NCBI GenBank assembly: GCA_024279425.1
Contig: JAJRRO010000074.1
Location: forward strand, 248,001 to 312,000
Length of the DNA: 64,000 bases
From: Bacteroidota bacterium
GTDB lineage: Bacteria > Bacteroidota > Bacteroidia > Flavobacteriales > Flavobacteriaceae
Direction: 5' to 3'
Shown: positions 53,385 through 62,360 of the stretch, in pieces
How positions within the stretch are numbered: position 1 is the stretch's first letter
How the letters are laid out: each line of letters begins with the position of its first letter
Translations under genes and position numbers: made by a program
The notes under the pieces: generated by a model
The model's input: the letters and a program-made list of their open reading frames with translations, nothing else
Told to the model about the DNA's origin: nothing
The model's database searches: none

Positions 53385-54351
53385 GATAGGAATTATTGGG
53401 GGATCCGGTTATACAGGTGGGGAGTTGATCCGAATTTTATTGAACCACCCTAAAGCCGATATTGATTTTGTGTACAGTACCACAAGGGCAGGCAAGAAGG
53501 TTTCCACTGCACATCCTGATTTGTTGGGGTTGACAGAATTAAATTTTACAGGAGACGTAAATCTAAATGTTGATGTGATTTTCCTTTGTCTAGGGCATGG
53601 TAATTCTACCAAGTTTTTAAATGAAAATGATTTTTCCACAACAACCAAAATCATCGATTTAAGTAATGATTTCAGGTTAAAGGCAGATTCCATTTTACAT
53701 GGAAAAGAATTTGTTTATGGACTCCCTGAACTGAAAAAATCAGATATTGAAAATGCCAATCATATAGCCAATCCTGGCTGCTTCGCGACAGCGATCCAAC
53801 TGGCATTGCTCCCCTTGGCAAATACAAATCTTTTGAACAATCAGATTCATGTAAATGCAGTTACCGGAAGTACCGGAGCGGGAATAAGTCCGTCTGGAAC
53901 CACACATTTTAGCTGGCGAAATAGCAATGCTTCTTGGTATAAACCATTTACACATCAGCATTTGGATGAAATCAATGAAAGCCTAGAGTCGCTCCAAAAG
54001 CACGTTGGGGAAATCATGTTCTTACCCAATCGAGGAAACTTCACAAGAGGCATATTGGCCACCGCCTATACCCCTTTTGAAGGTAGTGAAGCTGATGCCG
54101 TTAACCTATATCAGAACTTTTATAAAGAAGCCGAATTCACGCATGTGGCAGAGGAACCAATAAGCTTAAAGCAAGTGGTGAACACCAACCAATGCCATAT
54201 ACACTTGCATAAACATCAGGATACACTGCTCATAACCTCGGCCATAGATAATTTATTGAAAGGAGCTTCAGGGCAGGCCATACAAAATATGAATTTAATG
54301 TTCGGCTTTAAAGAGCGTGAGGGATTACAATTAAAAGCTGGAGCTTTTTAA
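53377..54351 (+). CDS. argC: N-acetyl-γ-glutamyl-phosphate reductase
   Basis: NADPH reduction of N-acetylglutamyl phosphate. The 324-residue protein starts with GIIGGSGYTGGELIRIL (nucleotide loop) and has the catalytic Cys in IANPGCFATA (about 135), TGSTGAGISPSG, and a conserved His in NRGNFTRGI context. It starts within the argG 3' end. Confidence 0.94.
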   Translation: MIKIGIIGGSGYTGGELIRILLNHPKADIDFVYSTTRAGKKVSTAHPDLLGLTELNFTGDVNLNVDVIFLCLGHGNSTKFLNENDFSTTTKIIDLSNDFRLKADSILHGKEFVYGLPELKKSDIENANHIANPGCFATAIQLALLPLANTNLLNNQIHVNAVTGSTGAGISPSGTTHFSWRNSNASWYKPFTHQHLDEINESLESLQKHVGEIMFLPNRGNFTRGILATAYTPFEGSEADAVNLYQNFYKEAEFTHVAEEPISLKQVVNTNQCHIHLHKHQDTLLITSAIDNLLKGASGQAIQNMNLMFGFKEREGLQLKAGAF

Positions 54352-54443
54352 AATATGAGGTCGTAAGTCAGCAGTTATAAATGGGAGCAATATACAAAAT
54401 TTGAAATGCCAACAACTGTCAACTATAAACAAAAAACCAAATT

Positions 54444-55247
54444 ATGAAAATAGCCATTATAGGAGCCGGAAACCTAGGACTGTCAATTGCAGAAGGTGTC
54501 TTACATAGCAACGGTGCCACAAGCATGTACTTGACCAAAAGGAATATTGAGAGTATCCAACATTTTGAAAAATACGGGAATGTTACCGTGACGACCGATA
54601 ATAGGGACGCCGTTCAAAACTCCGATATTTTGATTTTCGCAGTACAACCCCTGCATATTGGCAAATTATTGGAAGAAGTCCAAGATTTGCTTACTGAAAA
54701 ACATGTTGTTATTTCAACCATTACCGGTTTTAGTATTGAAAGCATAGAAAAAATTATTGGTAAAGACCAGAACATTATTCGAAGTATGCCCAATACAGCC
54801 ATTTCCGTTGGGAAATCAATGACTTGCGTATGTGCCAACGAAAAAGGAAAGAAAAAAATCGAGCTGGCCAAGGCTATTTATAATCGCATGGGACATACTT
54901 TGGAGATTCCAGAGGAGCAAATGCAGGCAGCTACGGTTATCTGTGCCAGTGGGATAGCATTCTGGATGCGTTTGATACGAGCCACAACACAAGGTGCCAT
55001 CCAGTTGGGATTTGATGCCAAGGAAGCCCAAGAATTGGCCATGCACACCTGTGATGGTGCTGCTGGTCTTTTAATAGCTTCAGGTCATCATCCCGAAGAA
55101 GAAATAGATAAAGTCACCACACCCATGGGATGTACCATTCAAGGGTTGAACGAAATGGAACACCAAGGATTAAGTTCTTCCTTGATACAAGGTATTGTGG
55201 CATCTTATGAAAAAATAACCAGAATTAAGGAAAAAAGACAACTGTAA
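54444..55247 (+). CDS. proC: Pyrroline-5-carboxylate reductase
   Basis: Last step of proline synthesis. A 267-residue NAD(P)H enzyme: IAIIGAGNLGLSIAEG at the N-terminus, IIRSMPNTAISVGKSMT, and the C-terminal TTPMGCTIQGLNEMEHQGLSSSLIQGI motif (usually TxPGGxT; here PMG). A 92-base AT-rich gap follows argC. Its presence inside the arg cluster reflects the shared glutamate-semialdehyde chemistry in these operons. Confidence 0.93.
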   Translation: MKIAIIGAGNLGLSIAEGVLHSNGATSMYLTKRNIESIQHFEKYGNVTVTTDNRDAVQNSDILIFAVQPLHIGKLLEEVQDLLTEKHVVISTITGFSIESIEKIIGKDQNIIRSMPNTAISVGKSMTCVCANEKGKKKIELAKAIYNRMGHTLEIPEEQMQAATVICASGIAFWMRLIRATTQGAIQLGFDAKEAQELAMHTCDGAAGLLIASGHHPEEEIDKVTTPMGCTIQGLNEMEHQGLSSSLIQGIVASYEKITRIKEKRQL

Positions 55248-55331
55248 TACAAATGTGCCATATCACGTGGAGGCGAGATATTTCGAATTGGGCATATGTA
55301 TCCCGTTCATAAAAAATGACCCTAAAATAGG

Positions 55332-55353
55332 TTCCAGCTTTTGCAGGAATGAC
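55332..55353. repeat. Intergenic palindromic repeat remnant
   Basis: TTCC.GC-TTTT-GC.GGAA forms a 6-bp stem with one mismatch; followed by ATGAC. It resembles the scattered GTCATTCCTGC-type palindromes of many genomes and lies in the 119-base gap between proC and argD, whose remaining bases hold no other signal. Confidence 0.4.
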
Positions 55354-55366
55354 AAATTGAGAAAAA

Positions 55367-56494
55367 ATGAAATTATTTGACGTATATCCATTATACAATG
55401 TCACTCCTGTTTCTGCTAAAGGAATCAAGGTGACCGATGACAAAGGGCAGGAATATCTAGATTTTTATGGAGGACACGCAGTCATATCCATAGGACATTC
55501 ACATCCCCACTATTTAAAGCGCCTTAAGAGTCAATTGGACAATATCGGGTTTTATAGCAATGCGGTCCAAAATCCTTTACAAGTGCAATTGGCCACTAAA
55601 CTGGGTCAACTTTCCAACTGCCCTGATTACAATTTATTTCTTTGCAATTCAGGTGCCGAAGCCAATGAAAATGCATTGAAAATGGCATCCTTTCAAACGG
55701 GGAAATCACGTGTTATCTCCTTTAAAAATAGTTTTCATGGAAGAACCTCCGCAGCTGTCGCAACTACGGATAATGAAAAAATTAACGCTCCAATCAACAA
55801 ACAGCAAAAGGTAACCTTTTTGCCCTTTAATGATATAGAAGCATTCCGCTTCGAAATCAAAAAAGGAGATGTTTGCGGGGTAATTTTAGAAGCTATTCAA
55901 GGCATAGGCGGATTGGATGAACCTACCACCGAATTCTATCAACAAATTGCCAAGCTTTGTAAAGAAAATGAGGTGATATTGATTGCCGATGAGATACAAT
56001 GTGGTTTTGGTCGAAGTGGAAAGTTCTTTGCGTTTCAACACCACGGCATACAACCTGATATCATTACCATTGCCAAAGGCATGGGTAATGGATTCCCAGT
56101 TGGGGGCGTATTGATTCATGATAGTATTAAGGCTTCATACGGTCAATTGGGAACTACATTCGGAGGAAACCATCTGGCCTGCGCTGCGACTTTGGCCGTC
56201 CTAGAAGTTATAGAGAAGGAAGGCTTAATAGAAAATGCCAAAGAACTTGGTGACTATTTTTTGGAAAAAGCCCAAGAGATTCCGCAAGTAAAACAAACCA
56301 AGGGAAAAGGATTGATGTTAGGATTGGAGTTTGATTTTGAAGTTGCTGAACTTCGAAAAAAGTTGATTTATGAAGAACATCTTTTCACAGGTGGGGCAAG
56401 CAACAAAAAGGTACTCCGGATCCTTCCGGCATTGAACATTACCAAAGCTGATATGGATATATTTTTCAATAAGTTAAAAATAGCGTTGTCATGA
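55367..56494 (+). CDS. argD: Acetylornithine aminotransferase
   Basis: PLP-dependent transaminase converting N-acetylglutamate semialdehyde to N-acetylornithine. The 375-residue enzyme shows YLDFYGGHAVISIGHSHP, NSGAEANENALKMA, SFHGRT, ADEIQCGFGRSGKFFAF and the Schiff-base lysine in IAKGMGNGFPVGG. It overlaps proA by 4 bases. Confidence 0.94.
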   Translation: MKLFDVYPLYNVTPVSAKGIKVTDDKGQEYLDFYGGHAVISIGHSHPHYLKRLKSQLDNIGFYSNAVQNPLQVQLATKLGQLSNCPDYNLFLCNSGAEANENALKMASFQTGKSRVISFKNSFHGRTSAAVATTDNEKINAPINKQQKVTFLPFNDIEAFRFEIKKGDVCGVILEAIQGIGGLDEPTTEFYQQIAKLCKENEVILIADEIQCGFGRSGKFFAFQHHGIQPDIITIAKGMGNGFPVGGVLIHDSIKASYGQLGTTFGGNHLACAATLAVLEVIEKEGLIENAKELGDYFLEKAQEIPQVKQTKGKGLMLGLEFDFEVAELRKKLIYEEHLFTGGASNKKVLRILPALNITKADMDIFFNKLKIALS

Positions 56495-57687
56495 GTTTGA
56501 TTTTGAACATAACACAGCGCAATGCTGTCCTTAATTCCATGATCAAATGGATAGAGATGGAGAAGAATTCGGTTTTGGAGGCCAACAAGAAAGATTTGGA
56601 GGAATATAGTGGAGACGATATAGCCATGTATGACCGCCTAAAAGTGGACGAGGACAAAATAAAAGGGATGAAACAATCCCTAGTAGAATTGGCTAGGCAA
56701 AAAGACCCCTTAAATATTGAGCGTTTTCAATTTGAGCACGAAAATGGTATGCATGTAAGTAACCGAACCGCTCCTTTTGGTACGGTATTGATTATTTACG
56801 AATCCAGACCTGATGTAACCATAGAAGCCGCTGGAATAGCCTTTAAATCTGGTAACAAGATTCTATTGAAAGGAGGTAAGGAATCGTTGAACAGTAATTT
56901 AGTCCTTATCGACCTATGGCACCGGGCTTTGGAAGAAAACCAAATTTCAAAAGATTGGGTTACCTATTTACAATATGATAGGTCCCAAACCCAGGACTTC
57001 CTGGAAAATCCTACTCAAAAAGTAGATTTGATCGTACCTAGGGGTGGCGAAAGATTGATTGCCTTTGTAAAACAGCATGCCACTTGTCCGGTTATCGTTA
57101 GTGGAAGGGGCAATAATTTTCTTTTCGTTGACAAAGAGGCCGACCCACAGATGGCATTGGATATCATTCTAAATGCCAAGGTTACAAAAATATCGGCCTG
57201 CAATGCCCTTGATAAGGTTTTGATTGCTGCCGATATGCCCAGAAAACTGGAATTCATCCAACATTTAGTAGATGGACTTAAAGAAAGCAAGGTTCAAATT
57301 TTGACGGACGACATACTTTCCAGTATCGAAGGGACTACCCCTATTGAAAGCGAGGAGACCTGGTATGAAGAATTTTTAGATTATAAGATTGTTTTAGGGC
57401 AAGTACCAAACTTGGGCGAGGCCATTGAAAAAATCAACACCTATGGTGGAGGGCATTCGGCAACGATAGTGACGACCAATGAAGAAACTGCCGATGCGTT
57501 TATGAATACCGTTGATACAGCAGCCGTATATCATAATGCTTCAACCCGTTTTACCGATGGCGGCCAATTCGGATTGGGTGGAGAGCTGGCTATAAGCACA
57601 GATAAATTACACCAAAGAGGGCCCATCGGATTGCAGCACTTGGTTACCAACAAATGGTATGTTAAAGGGAATGGCCAGATTAGATAA
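56491..57687 (+). CDS. proA: Glutamate-5-semialdehyde dehydrogenase (γ-glutamyl phosphate reductase)
   Basis: Second step of proline synthesis. The 398-residue ALDH-like protein contains APFGTVLIIYESRPDVTIEAAGIAFKSGN, LPRGG-like VPRGGERLIAFV, and the catalytic Cys in SACNALDKVL (about 230). The N-terminus and C-terminal QFGLGGELAISTDKLHQRGPIGL are as expected. The ATG overlaps the argD stop. Confidence 0.94.
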   Translation: MSLILNITQRNAVLNSMIKWIEMEKNSVLEANKKDLEEYSGDDIAMYDRLKVDEDKIKGMKQSLVELARQKDPLNIERFQFEHENGMHVSNRTAPFGTVLIIYESRPDVTIEAAGIAFKSGNKILLKGGKESLNSNLVLIDLWHRALEENQISKDWVTYLQYDRSQTQDFLENPTQKVDLIVPRGGERLIAFVKQHATCPVIVSGRGNNFLFVDKEADPQMALDIILNAKVTKISACNALDKVLIAADMPRKLEFIQHLVDGLKESKVQILTDDILSSIEGTTPIESEETWYEEFLDYKIVLGQVPNLGEAIEKINTYGGGHSATIVTTNEETADAFMNTVDTAAVYHNASTRFTDGGQFGLGGELAISTDKLHQRGPIGLQHLVTNKWYVKGNGQIR

Positions 57688-57689
57688 GT

Positions 57690-57722
57690 AGACTTGTCAG
57701 GTTTTGAAAACCTGACAGGTCT
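57690..57722. repeat. REP-like 33-base palindrome (AGACCTGTCAGGTTTT type)
   Basis: Arms AGACTTGTCAGGTTTT and AAAACCTGACAGGTCT pair over 16 positions around a single central base, with one T-G pair. The same arms recur at 60389-60440. It starts 2 bases after the proA stop. Confidence 0.8.
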
Positions 57723-57755
57723 GAAAAAAGAGTATAGATTAAAAACCAAAAGCAG

Positions 57756-57775
57756 CTCCCCTCAGATCAAGGGAG
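57756..57775. repeat. Small hairpin repeat in the proA-proB gap
   Basis: CTCCC / GGGAG arms around a 10-base loop, in the 180-base gap between proA and proB. It resembles another class of common Flavobacteriaceae intergenic hairpins. No T-tract follows. Confidence 0.45.
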
Positions 57776-57838
57776 GTGGCTTTAAGCAAAGCCAAAAAGA
57801 CAGCGAGTCTGAAGAAGCATAAATAAAGAGTGAAAATT

Positions 57839-57852
57839 AGACCTGCAGGTCT
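57839..57852. repeat. 14-base perfect palindrome upstream of proB
   Basis: AGACCTGCAGGTCT, a shortened variant of the 33-base repeat at 57690 (arms AGACCTG). It lies 15 bases before the proB ATG. Confidence 0.6.
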
Positions 57853-57867
57853 AAAAATCATGGGGAA

Positions 57868-58629
57868 ATGAATAAAAAACGTATTCTTTTAAAGATTGGA
57901 TCTAATACCTTGACCAAAGAAACCGATCAAATTTCTCGGGGCAAAATTGAGGATATTGGAAGGCAAGTTGTGGCCTTAAAAGATGAATACGAATTCATTA
58001 TCGTAAGTTCAGGGGCCATAGCGGCAGCCAAGCAATTTGTGAAATTGGAGCATAATGGAGCGGCCATTGATGTAAAACAAGCACTAGCAGCAATCGGACA
58101 ACCCCATTTAATGCGGATTTTTCAAGAGAATTTTAGGGAATTGGGACTATTCACTTCCCAATGTTTGTTGTCCTACTCAGATTTTGATAACGCCGATGCC
58201 AAGGCCAATATAAAGAACACCATTAATGTACTGGTCTCCAATAACTTCATTCCCATAATAAATGAAAATGATACTGTTGCCACTGATGAGATTCAATTTG
58301 GTGACAATGACAAATTAGCAGCTTTGACCGCAGTCCTATTGCAAGTAGATTTATTGATGATAGCGACCAATACAGATGGGATATACACCAAGGATTCAAT
58401 TGAAAAACAACAACCTGAGACCATTATCTCCGTTTCTGGAGCCCAAAGTTTGAGGAAGGAAATAAGTACGGCCAAATCTTCCCATGGCACAGGGGGTATG
58501 CAATCAAAAATCGAGGCTTCAGTCATTGCCCAAACTGCCGGTATTGAAACTTGGATTGTTAATGGGTTAAAAGACAATTTTATAACCGAGGCCCTAAAGG
58601 GGACAAGTAACCACACTAAAATCAAATAA
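57868..58629 (+). CDS. proB: Glutamate 5-kinase, short form
   Basis: First step of proline synthesis. The 253-residue amino-acid kinase has LLKIGSNTLT, VSSGAIAAAKQF, NENDTVATDEIQFGDNDKLAA and GTGGMQSKIEAS. It lacks the C-terminal PUA domain of Escherichia coli ProB, which is normal for the short form. The stop TAA overlaps the argF' ATG, so the gene is coupled. Confidence 0.92.
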   Translation: MNKKRILLKIGSNTLTKETDQISRGKIEDIGRQVVALKDEYEFIIVSSGAIAAAKQFVKLEHNGAAIDVKQALAAIGQPHLMRIFQENFRELGLFTSQCLLSYSDFDNADAKANIKNTINVLVSNNFIPIINENDTVATDEIQFGDNDKLAALTAVLLQVDLLMIATNTDGIYTKDSIEKQQPETIISVSGAQSLRKEISTAKSSHGTGGMQSKIEASVIAQTAGIETWIVNGLKDNFITEALKGTSNHTKIK

Positions 58630-59567
58630 TGCAAAACTACCTCTCTATAAACGATATTGATTCACTTCCCGAATGGGTTGAAGAGGCCAAGGCCATAAAA
58701 AAAGACCCACTGAAATCCAAGTCTTTGGGAAAAGACAAGACCATAGGATTGTTGTTCTTTAACAATAGCCTAAGGACCCGTCTAAGTACTCAAAAGGCAG
58801 CTATAAATTTAGGAATGGAAGTCATTGTAATGAACTTTGGCAGTGAAGGATGGGCATTGGAATATGCCGATGGCACCATTATGGATCAAGGTACTTCAGA
58901 GCATATTAAGGAAGCCGCTCAAGTCGTTTCCCAGTATTGCGATATTGTGGCAATAAGGGCTTTTGCTTCATTAAAAGACAAGGGAAAAGATGAAGCGGAA
59001 GTTGTCTTGAACGGTTTTAAAAAGTATGCAAGCGTTCCAATTGTAAATATGGAAAGTTCTATGGGGCATCCGTTGCAAGCTTTGGCAGATGCCATAACCC
59101 TAGCTGAAAATTCAATCAAAACAAAACCGAAAGTTGTACTTTCATGGGCGCCCCATCCTAAGGCATTGCCCCATGCCGTAGCTAATTCATTCGTTCAAAT
59201 GATGCAGTTGCAAGATGCCGATTTTATTATTACCCATCCCCAAGGCTATGAATTGGATCCAAAAATCACCAAAAATGCACAAATTGAATACAATCAAGAG
59301 AAGGCATTGGAAAATGCCGATTTTGTATATGTCAAAAATTGGAGCAGTTATTCGGATTACGGTAAGGTCAACAATCAAGACTCAAATTGGATGATGACCA
59401 AAGAAAAATTGGGGAAGGCCAAATTTATGCATTGTCTCCCAGTACGAAGAAATGTTGTTGTGGAAGATGCGGTATTGGATAGTAATCAATCCCTGATCAT
59501 AGAGCAAGCCAATAATAGAACCTATTCCGCGCAAGTGGTTTTGGAAAAAATATTAGAAGACCTTTAA
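58629..59567 (+). CDS. argF': N-acyl-ornithine carbamoyltransferase (ArgF' type)
   Basis: Carbamoylates acetyl- or succinyl-ornithine, the Bacteroidota/Xanthomonas variant of the arginine route. The 312-residue protein has NNSLRTRLSTQKAAINLG (carbamoyl-phosphate site), MDQGTSEHIKEAAQV, HPLQALADAITLAE, and KFMHCLPVRRNVVVEDAV. The residue before EH in the 80s loop is Ser (about 90); I cannot assign acetyl versus succinyl preference from this. The argE-like gene downstream fits an acyl-citrulline pathway. Confidence 0.92.
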   Translation: MQNYLSINDIDSLPEWVEEAKAIKKDPLKSKSLGKDKTIGLLFFNNSLRTRLSTQKAAINLGMEVIVMNFGSEGWALEYADGTIMDQGTSEHIKEAAQVVSQYCDIVAIRAFASLKDKGKDEAEVVLNGFKKYASVPIVNMESSMGHPLQALADAITLAENSIKTKPKVVLSWAPHPKALPHAVANSFVQMMQLQDADFIITHPQGYELDPKITKNAQIEYNQEKALENADFVYVKNWSSYSDYGKVNNQDSNWMMTKEKLGKAKFMHCLPVRRNVVVEDAVLDSNQSLIIEQANNRTYSAQVVLEKILEDL

Positions 59568-59609
59568 TTCAATTAGGGCAAAATACCTTTTGAAAAGGTC
59601 TGACTTAGG

Positions 59610-60362
59610 ATGGAACAGAAATTAAAAAATAGAGTTGGCATAATAACAGGGGCCACCAGTGGCATGGGCAAGGCCATTGCCATGGAATTCGACAAAGAAG
59701 GTGCCAAGTTGATTCTTTCTGGACGTAATTCAGAAAGAGGTAATGAGCTTACCAAAGCAGCGAAAAATTCCATTTTTATTGCTGGAGATATCAGTAAACC
59801 GGAAACTAATGAGCAATTGGTAAAAGCGGCTATTGACCATTATGGCCAATTGGATTTTATAGCATTGAATGCGGGTATATTAGGGTTGGGAAGTGTTATT
59901 GAATTACCCCTTGATACTTGGAATACCACGTTAAACACGAATTTAAGTTCTATATTTTATTTATCAAAATACGCCCTTCCATATTTATTGAACAGTGATA
60001 TTGGAAATATACTCATCAATGCGTCCATTGCAGCTTTTAAAAGCTTTCCTAATCATCCTGCTTATTGCGCTTCCAAGGCCGCATCAATAGCCTTAATGAA
60101 GCAAATGGCCGTTGAATATGCCCCTAAAGTAAGAGTGAACGCGATGTGTCCAGGACCAGTGGATACCCCACTGTTATGGGATTCTGCCAAAGCATTTGAA
60201 AATCCTAAAAAAGCCGTTGAAAATGTAAAAAAAGCTACCTTGCTGCAACGATTGGGAACCCCCGATGATGTGGCAAAATTGGCGCTTTTTCTAATATCGA
60301 AAGATTCGTCTTGGATTACTGGGACATCGATGACCATTGATGGTGGGATAATGAATACTTAA
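59610..60362 (+). CDS. SDR-family oxidoreductase in the arginine operon
   Basis: A 250-residue short-chain dehydrogenase: GIITGATSGMGKAIA (TGxxxGxG), NAGILG, ASIAAFKSFPNHPAYCASKAAS with Ser, Tyr and Lys, and a C-terminal end MTIDGGIMNT. Both cofactor and active-site motifs are complete. It has no obvious role in arginine or proline synthesis and stands between argF' and argB, which are usually close in related operons. Confidence 0.9.
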   Translation: MEQKLKNRVGIITGATSGMGKAIAMEFDKEGAKLILSGRNSERGNELTKAAKNSIFIAGDISKPETNEQLVKAAIDHYGQLDFIALNAGILGLGSVIELPLDTWNTTLNTNLSSIFYLSKYALPYLLNSDIGNILINASIAAFKSFPNHPAYCASKAASIALMKQMAVEYAPKVRVNAMCPGPVDTPLLWDSAKAFENPKKAVENVKKATLLQRLGTPDDVAKLALFLISKDSSWITGTSMTIDGGIMNT

Positions 60363-60388
60363 AGGAAATAGGCATAGCTTAAAAGAAA

Positions 60389-60440
60389 AGACCTGTCAGG
60401 TTTCCTACCAAAGGCAGGCAGGTTAAAACCTGACAGGTCT
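60389..60440. repeat. REP-like palindrome with an expanded centre
   Basis: Left arm AGACCTGTCAGGTTT (60389-60403) and right arm AAAACCTGACAGGTCT (60425-60440) match the element at 57690, but the middle holds an extra CCTACC/GGCAGG-containing insert. It lies in the gap between the SDR gene and argB. Confidence 0.75.
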
Positions 60441-60456
60441 AAATTGCAAAAACGAA

Positions 60457-61233
60457 ATGAAAAAATTATCCATAGTAAAAATTGGCGGAAACGTTATTGA
60501 AGACCGAGCTGAACTTAATCGGTTTTTGGTAAATTTCTCTAAGATGGAAGGGGCCAAGATTTTGGTGCATGGGGGTGGAAAATTGGCTACAAAATTGGCT
60601 TCCCAAATGGGCATTGAATCTAAAATGACTAACGGAAGGCGGATTACCGATGCCAAAAGCCTAGAGGTCATCACCATGATATACGGCGGACTGACCAACA
60701 AAAATATAGTGGCGCAACTACAGGCACTTGGCATTAATGCCATTGGTTTGAGCGGAGCGGACGGTAATACCATACAAGCCCATAAAAGACCGGTCAAAGA
60801 TGTTGATTTTGGATTTGTAGGGGACTTAGATGGCATTAATTCGAAATTGATCAGTTCATTTTTATCCATCGGATTAACACCTGTGTTTTGTGCCATTTCC
60901 CATGATGGTAATGGGCAACTTTTAAATACCAATGCGGATACGATAGCCTCAGAAATCGCTATTGGCATGAGCAAAAGCTATGAAACTACACTATATTACT
61001 GCTTTGAAAAGAAAGGAGTTCTGATGAACGTTTCGGATGAGAGCTCGGTCGTAAAAAATATAGATTCTAAGAGTTATAAGGATTTGCTGGACAAAAATAT
61101 AATCGCCGACGGCATGCTTCCCAAAATGCACAATTGTTTTCTTGCACTCCAACAAAAAGTCAATAAGGTGTGTATCGGTGATATATCTATGCTCCTATCA
61201 GATTCTAAAGTATTTACCACGATAACCCTATGA
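60457..61233 (+). CDS. argB: Acetylglutamate kinase
   Basis: Second step of the acetylated arginine route. The 258-residue kinase shows VKIGGNVIED, VHGGGKLATKLA, GRRITDAKSLEVITMIYGG, INAIGLSGADGNTI and DGMLPKMHNC. It starts after the REP-like repeat and overlaps the argE-like gene by 4 bases (ATGA), so the two are coupled. Confidence 0.94.
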   Translation: MKKLSIVKIGGNVIEDRAELNRFLVNFSKMEGAKILVHGGGKLATKLASQMGIESKMTNGRRITDAKSLEVITMIYGGLTNKNIVAQLQALGINAIGLSGADGNTIQAHKRPVKDVDFGFVGDLDGINSKLISSFLSIGLTPVFCAISHDGNGQLLNTNADTIASEIAIGMSKSYETTLYYCFEKKGVLMNVSDESSVVKNIDSKSYKDLLDKNIIADGMLPKMHNCFLALQQKVNKVCIGDISMLLSDSKVFTTITL

Positions 61234-62297
61234 AGACCGAAGAAATGCTTACCGAAAAGGCAATCGAACTATTAAAGGAACTCATCTCCATTCAATCATT
61301 TTCCGGAGAGGAACATCATACGGCAGAAGCCATTGAAAGATGGTTCGAAACATTCGATATTCCTTTTCAAAGAGAAACCAACAATGTTTTCGCGAAAAAT
61401 AAGCATTGGGATGATGCAAAACCCACACTGCTCTTAAATTCCCATCACGATACGGTAAAACCAAATAAAGGGTATACCAAAGACCCTTTCCATCCACATA
61501 TCGAGGATGGTAAATTGTATGGTCTTGGCAGTAACGATGCTGGTGGGCCATTGGTTTCCTTGCTGGCTGCATTCGTTCATTTTTATAGTGCAGAAAATTT
61601 GAACCATAACATTTTAATGGTAGCCTCGGCTGAAGAAGAGAATGCAGGTCCTAAGAGTCTTAGTGGCCTACTCCCCCATCTACCAAAAATAGATGTAGCC
61701 ATTATAGGGGAGCCAACCCTCATGAATTTGGCCATCGCCGAAAAGGGACTGGTCGTATTTGACGCTGTAGTTAAAGGTACTCCATCACATGCGGCACATC
61801 CGAACAATGACAACGCCATTTACAATACTATTAAAGTCTTGGAATGGTTCAAAAACTATACGTTTGAAAAGACCTCCGAAGCTTTAGGAGATGTAAAGCT
61901 CACAGTAACCCAGATAAGTGCAGGAAGCCAACATAACGTCGTACCTGCCCATACTGATTTGGTTATTGATGTTCGTGTAAATGACAGCTACACCAACAAA
62001 GAAATTGCCGATACTCTAAAAGCTGAGGCACCTTGTGAATTGGAGGAGCGTTCCTTACGGTTGAACTCATCTTCTATTGATAAAAATCACTTTTTGGTGC
62101 AATCGGGAATTGCTTTAGGGCGGAAAACGTATGGTTCCCCAACTTTATCCGATCAAGCAGCCTTGACCTGCCAATCCATGAAGTTGGGACCTGGGGACAG
62201 TACACGTTCCCATTCAGCAGATGAATTTATCTTTGTCAGGGAAATTGAAGAAGGAATTGATTTGTATATAAAAATCTTATCAGGATTTTTACAATAA
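61230..62297 (+). CDS. argE: M20-family deacylase (acetylornithine/acetylcitrulline deacetylase)
   Basis: A 355-residue M20 zinc peptidase: LNSHHDTVKP (zinc His), GLGSNDAGGPLV (bridging Asp), ASAEEENAGPKS (catalytic and zinc Glu), GEPTLMNLAIAEKG, and the C-terminal RSHSADEFIFVREIE. In a pathway with ArgF', the substrate would be N-acyl-citrulline. It overlaps argB by 4 bases. The 63 bases after it are AT-rich with short inverted repeats (ACAATTG/CAATTGT style). Confidence 0.9.
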   Translation: MKTEEMLTEKAIELLKELISIQSFSGEEHHTAEAIERWFETFDIPFQRETNNVFAKNKHWDDAKPTLLLNSHHDTVKPNKGYTKDPFHPHIEDGKLYGLGSNDAGGPLVSLLAAFVHFYSAENLNHNILMVASAEEENAGPKSLSGLLPHLPKIDVAIIGEPTLMNLAIAEKGLVVFDAVVKGTPSHAAHPNNDNAIYNTIKVLEWFKNYTFEKTSEALGDVKLTVTQISAGSQHNVVPAHTDLVIDVRVNDSYTNKEIADTLKAEAPCELEERSLRLNSSSIDKNHFLVQSGIALGRKTYGSPTLSDQAALTCQSMKLGPGDSTRSHSADEFIFVREIEEGIDLYIKILSGFLQ

Positions 62298-62360
62298 ACA
62301 ATAATTAGTAAACAATGTACAATTGTAAATTGTTCATTGCAAAATGTTAATTGAATAACT

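Noticed and set aside
57690-60440. Repeated palindromes as a CRISPR array
   Set aside because: Copies are not regularly spaced, spacers are genes, and no cas gene is present.
60423-60974. A 183-codon open frame on the minus strand opposite argB
   Set aside because: It is antisense to a well-conserved gene, has no recognisable domain, and codon patterns follow argB.
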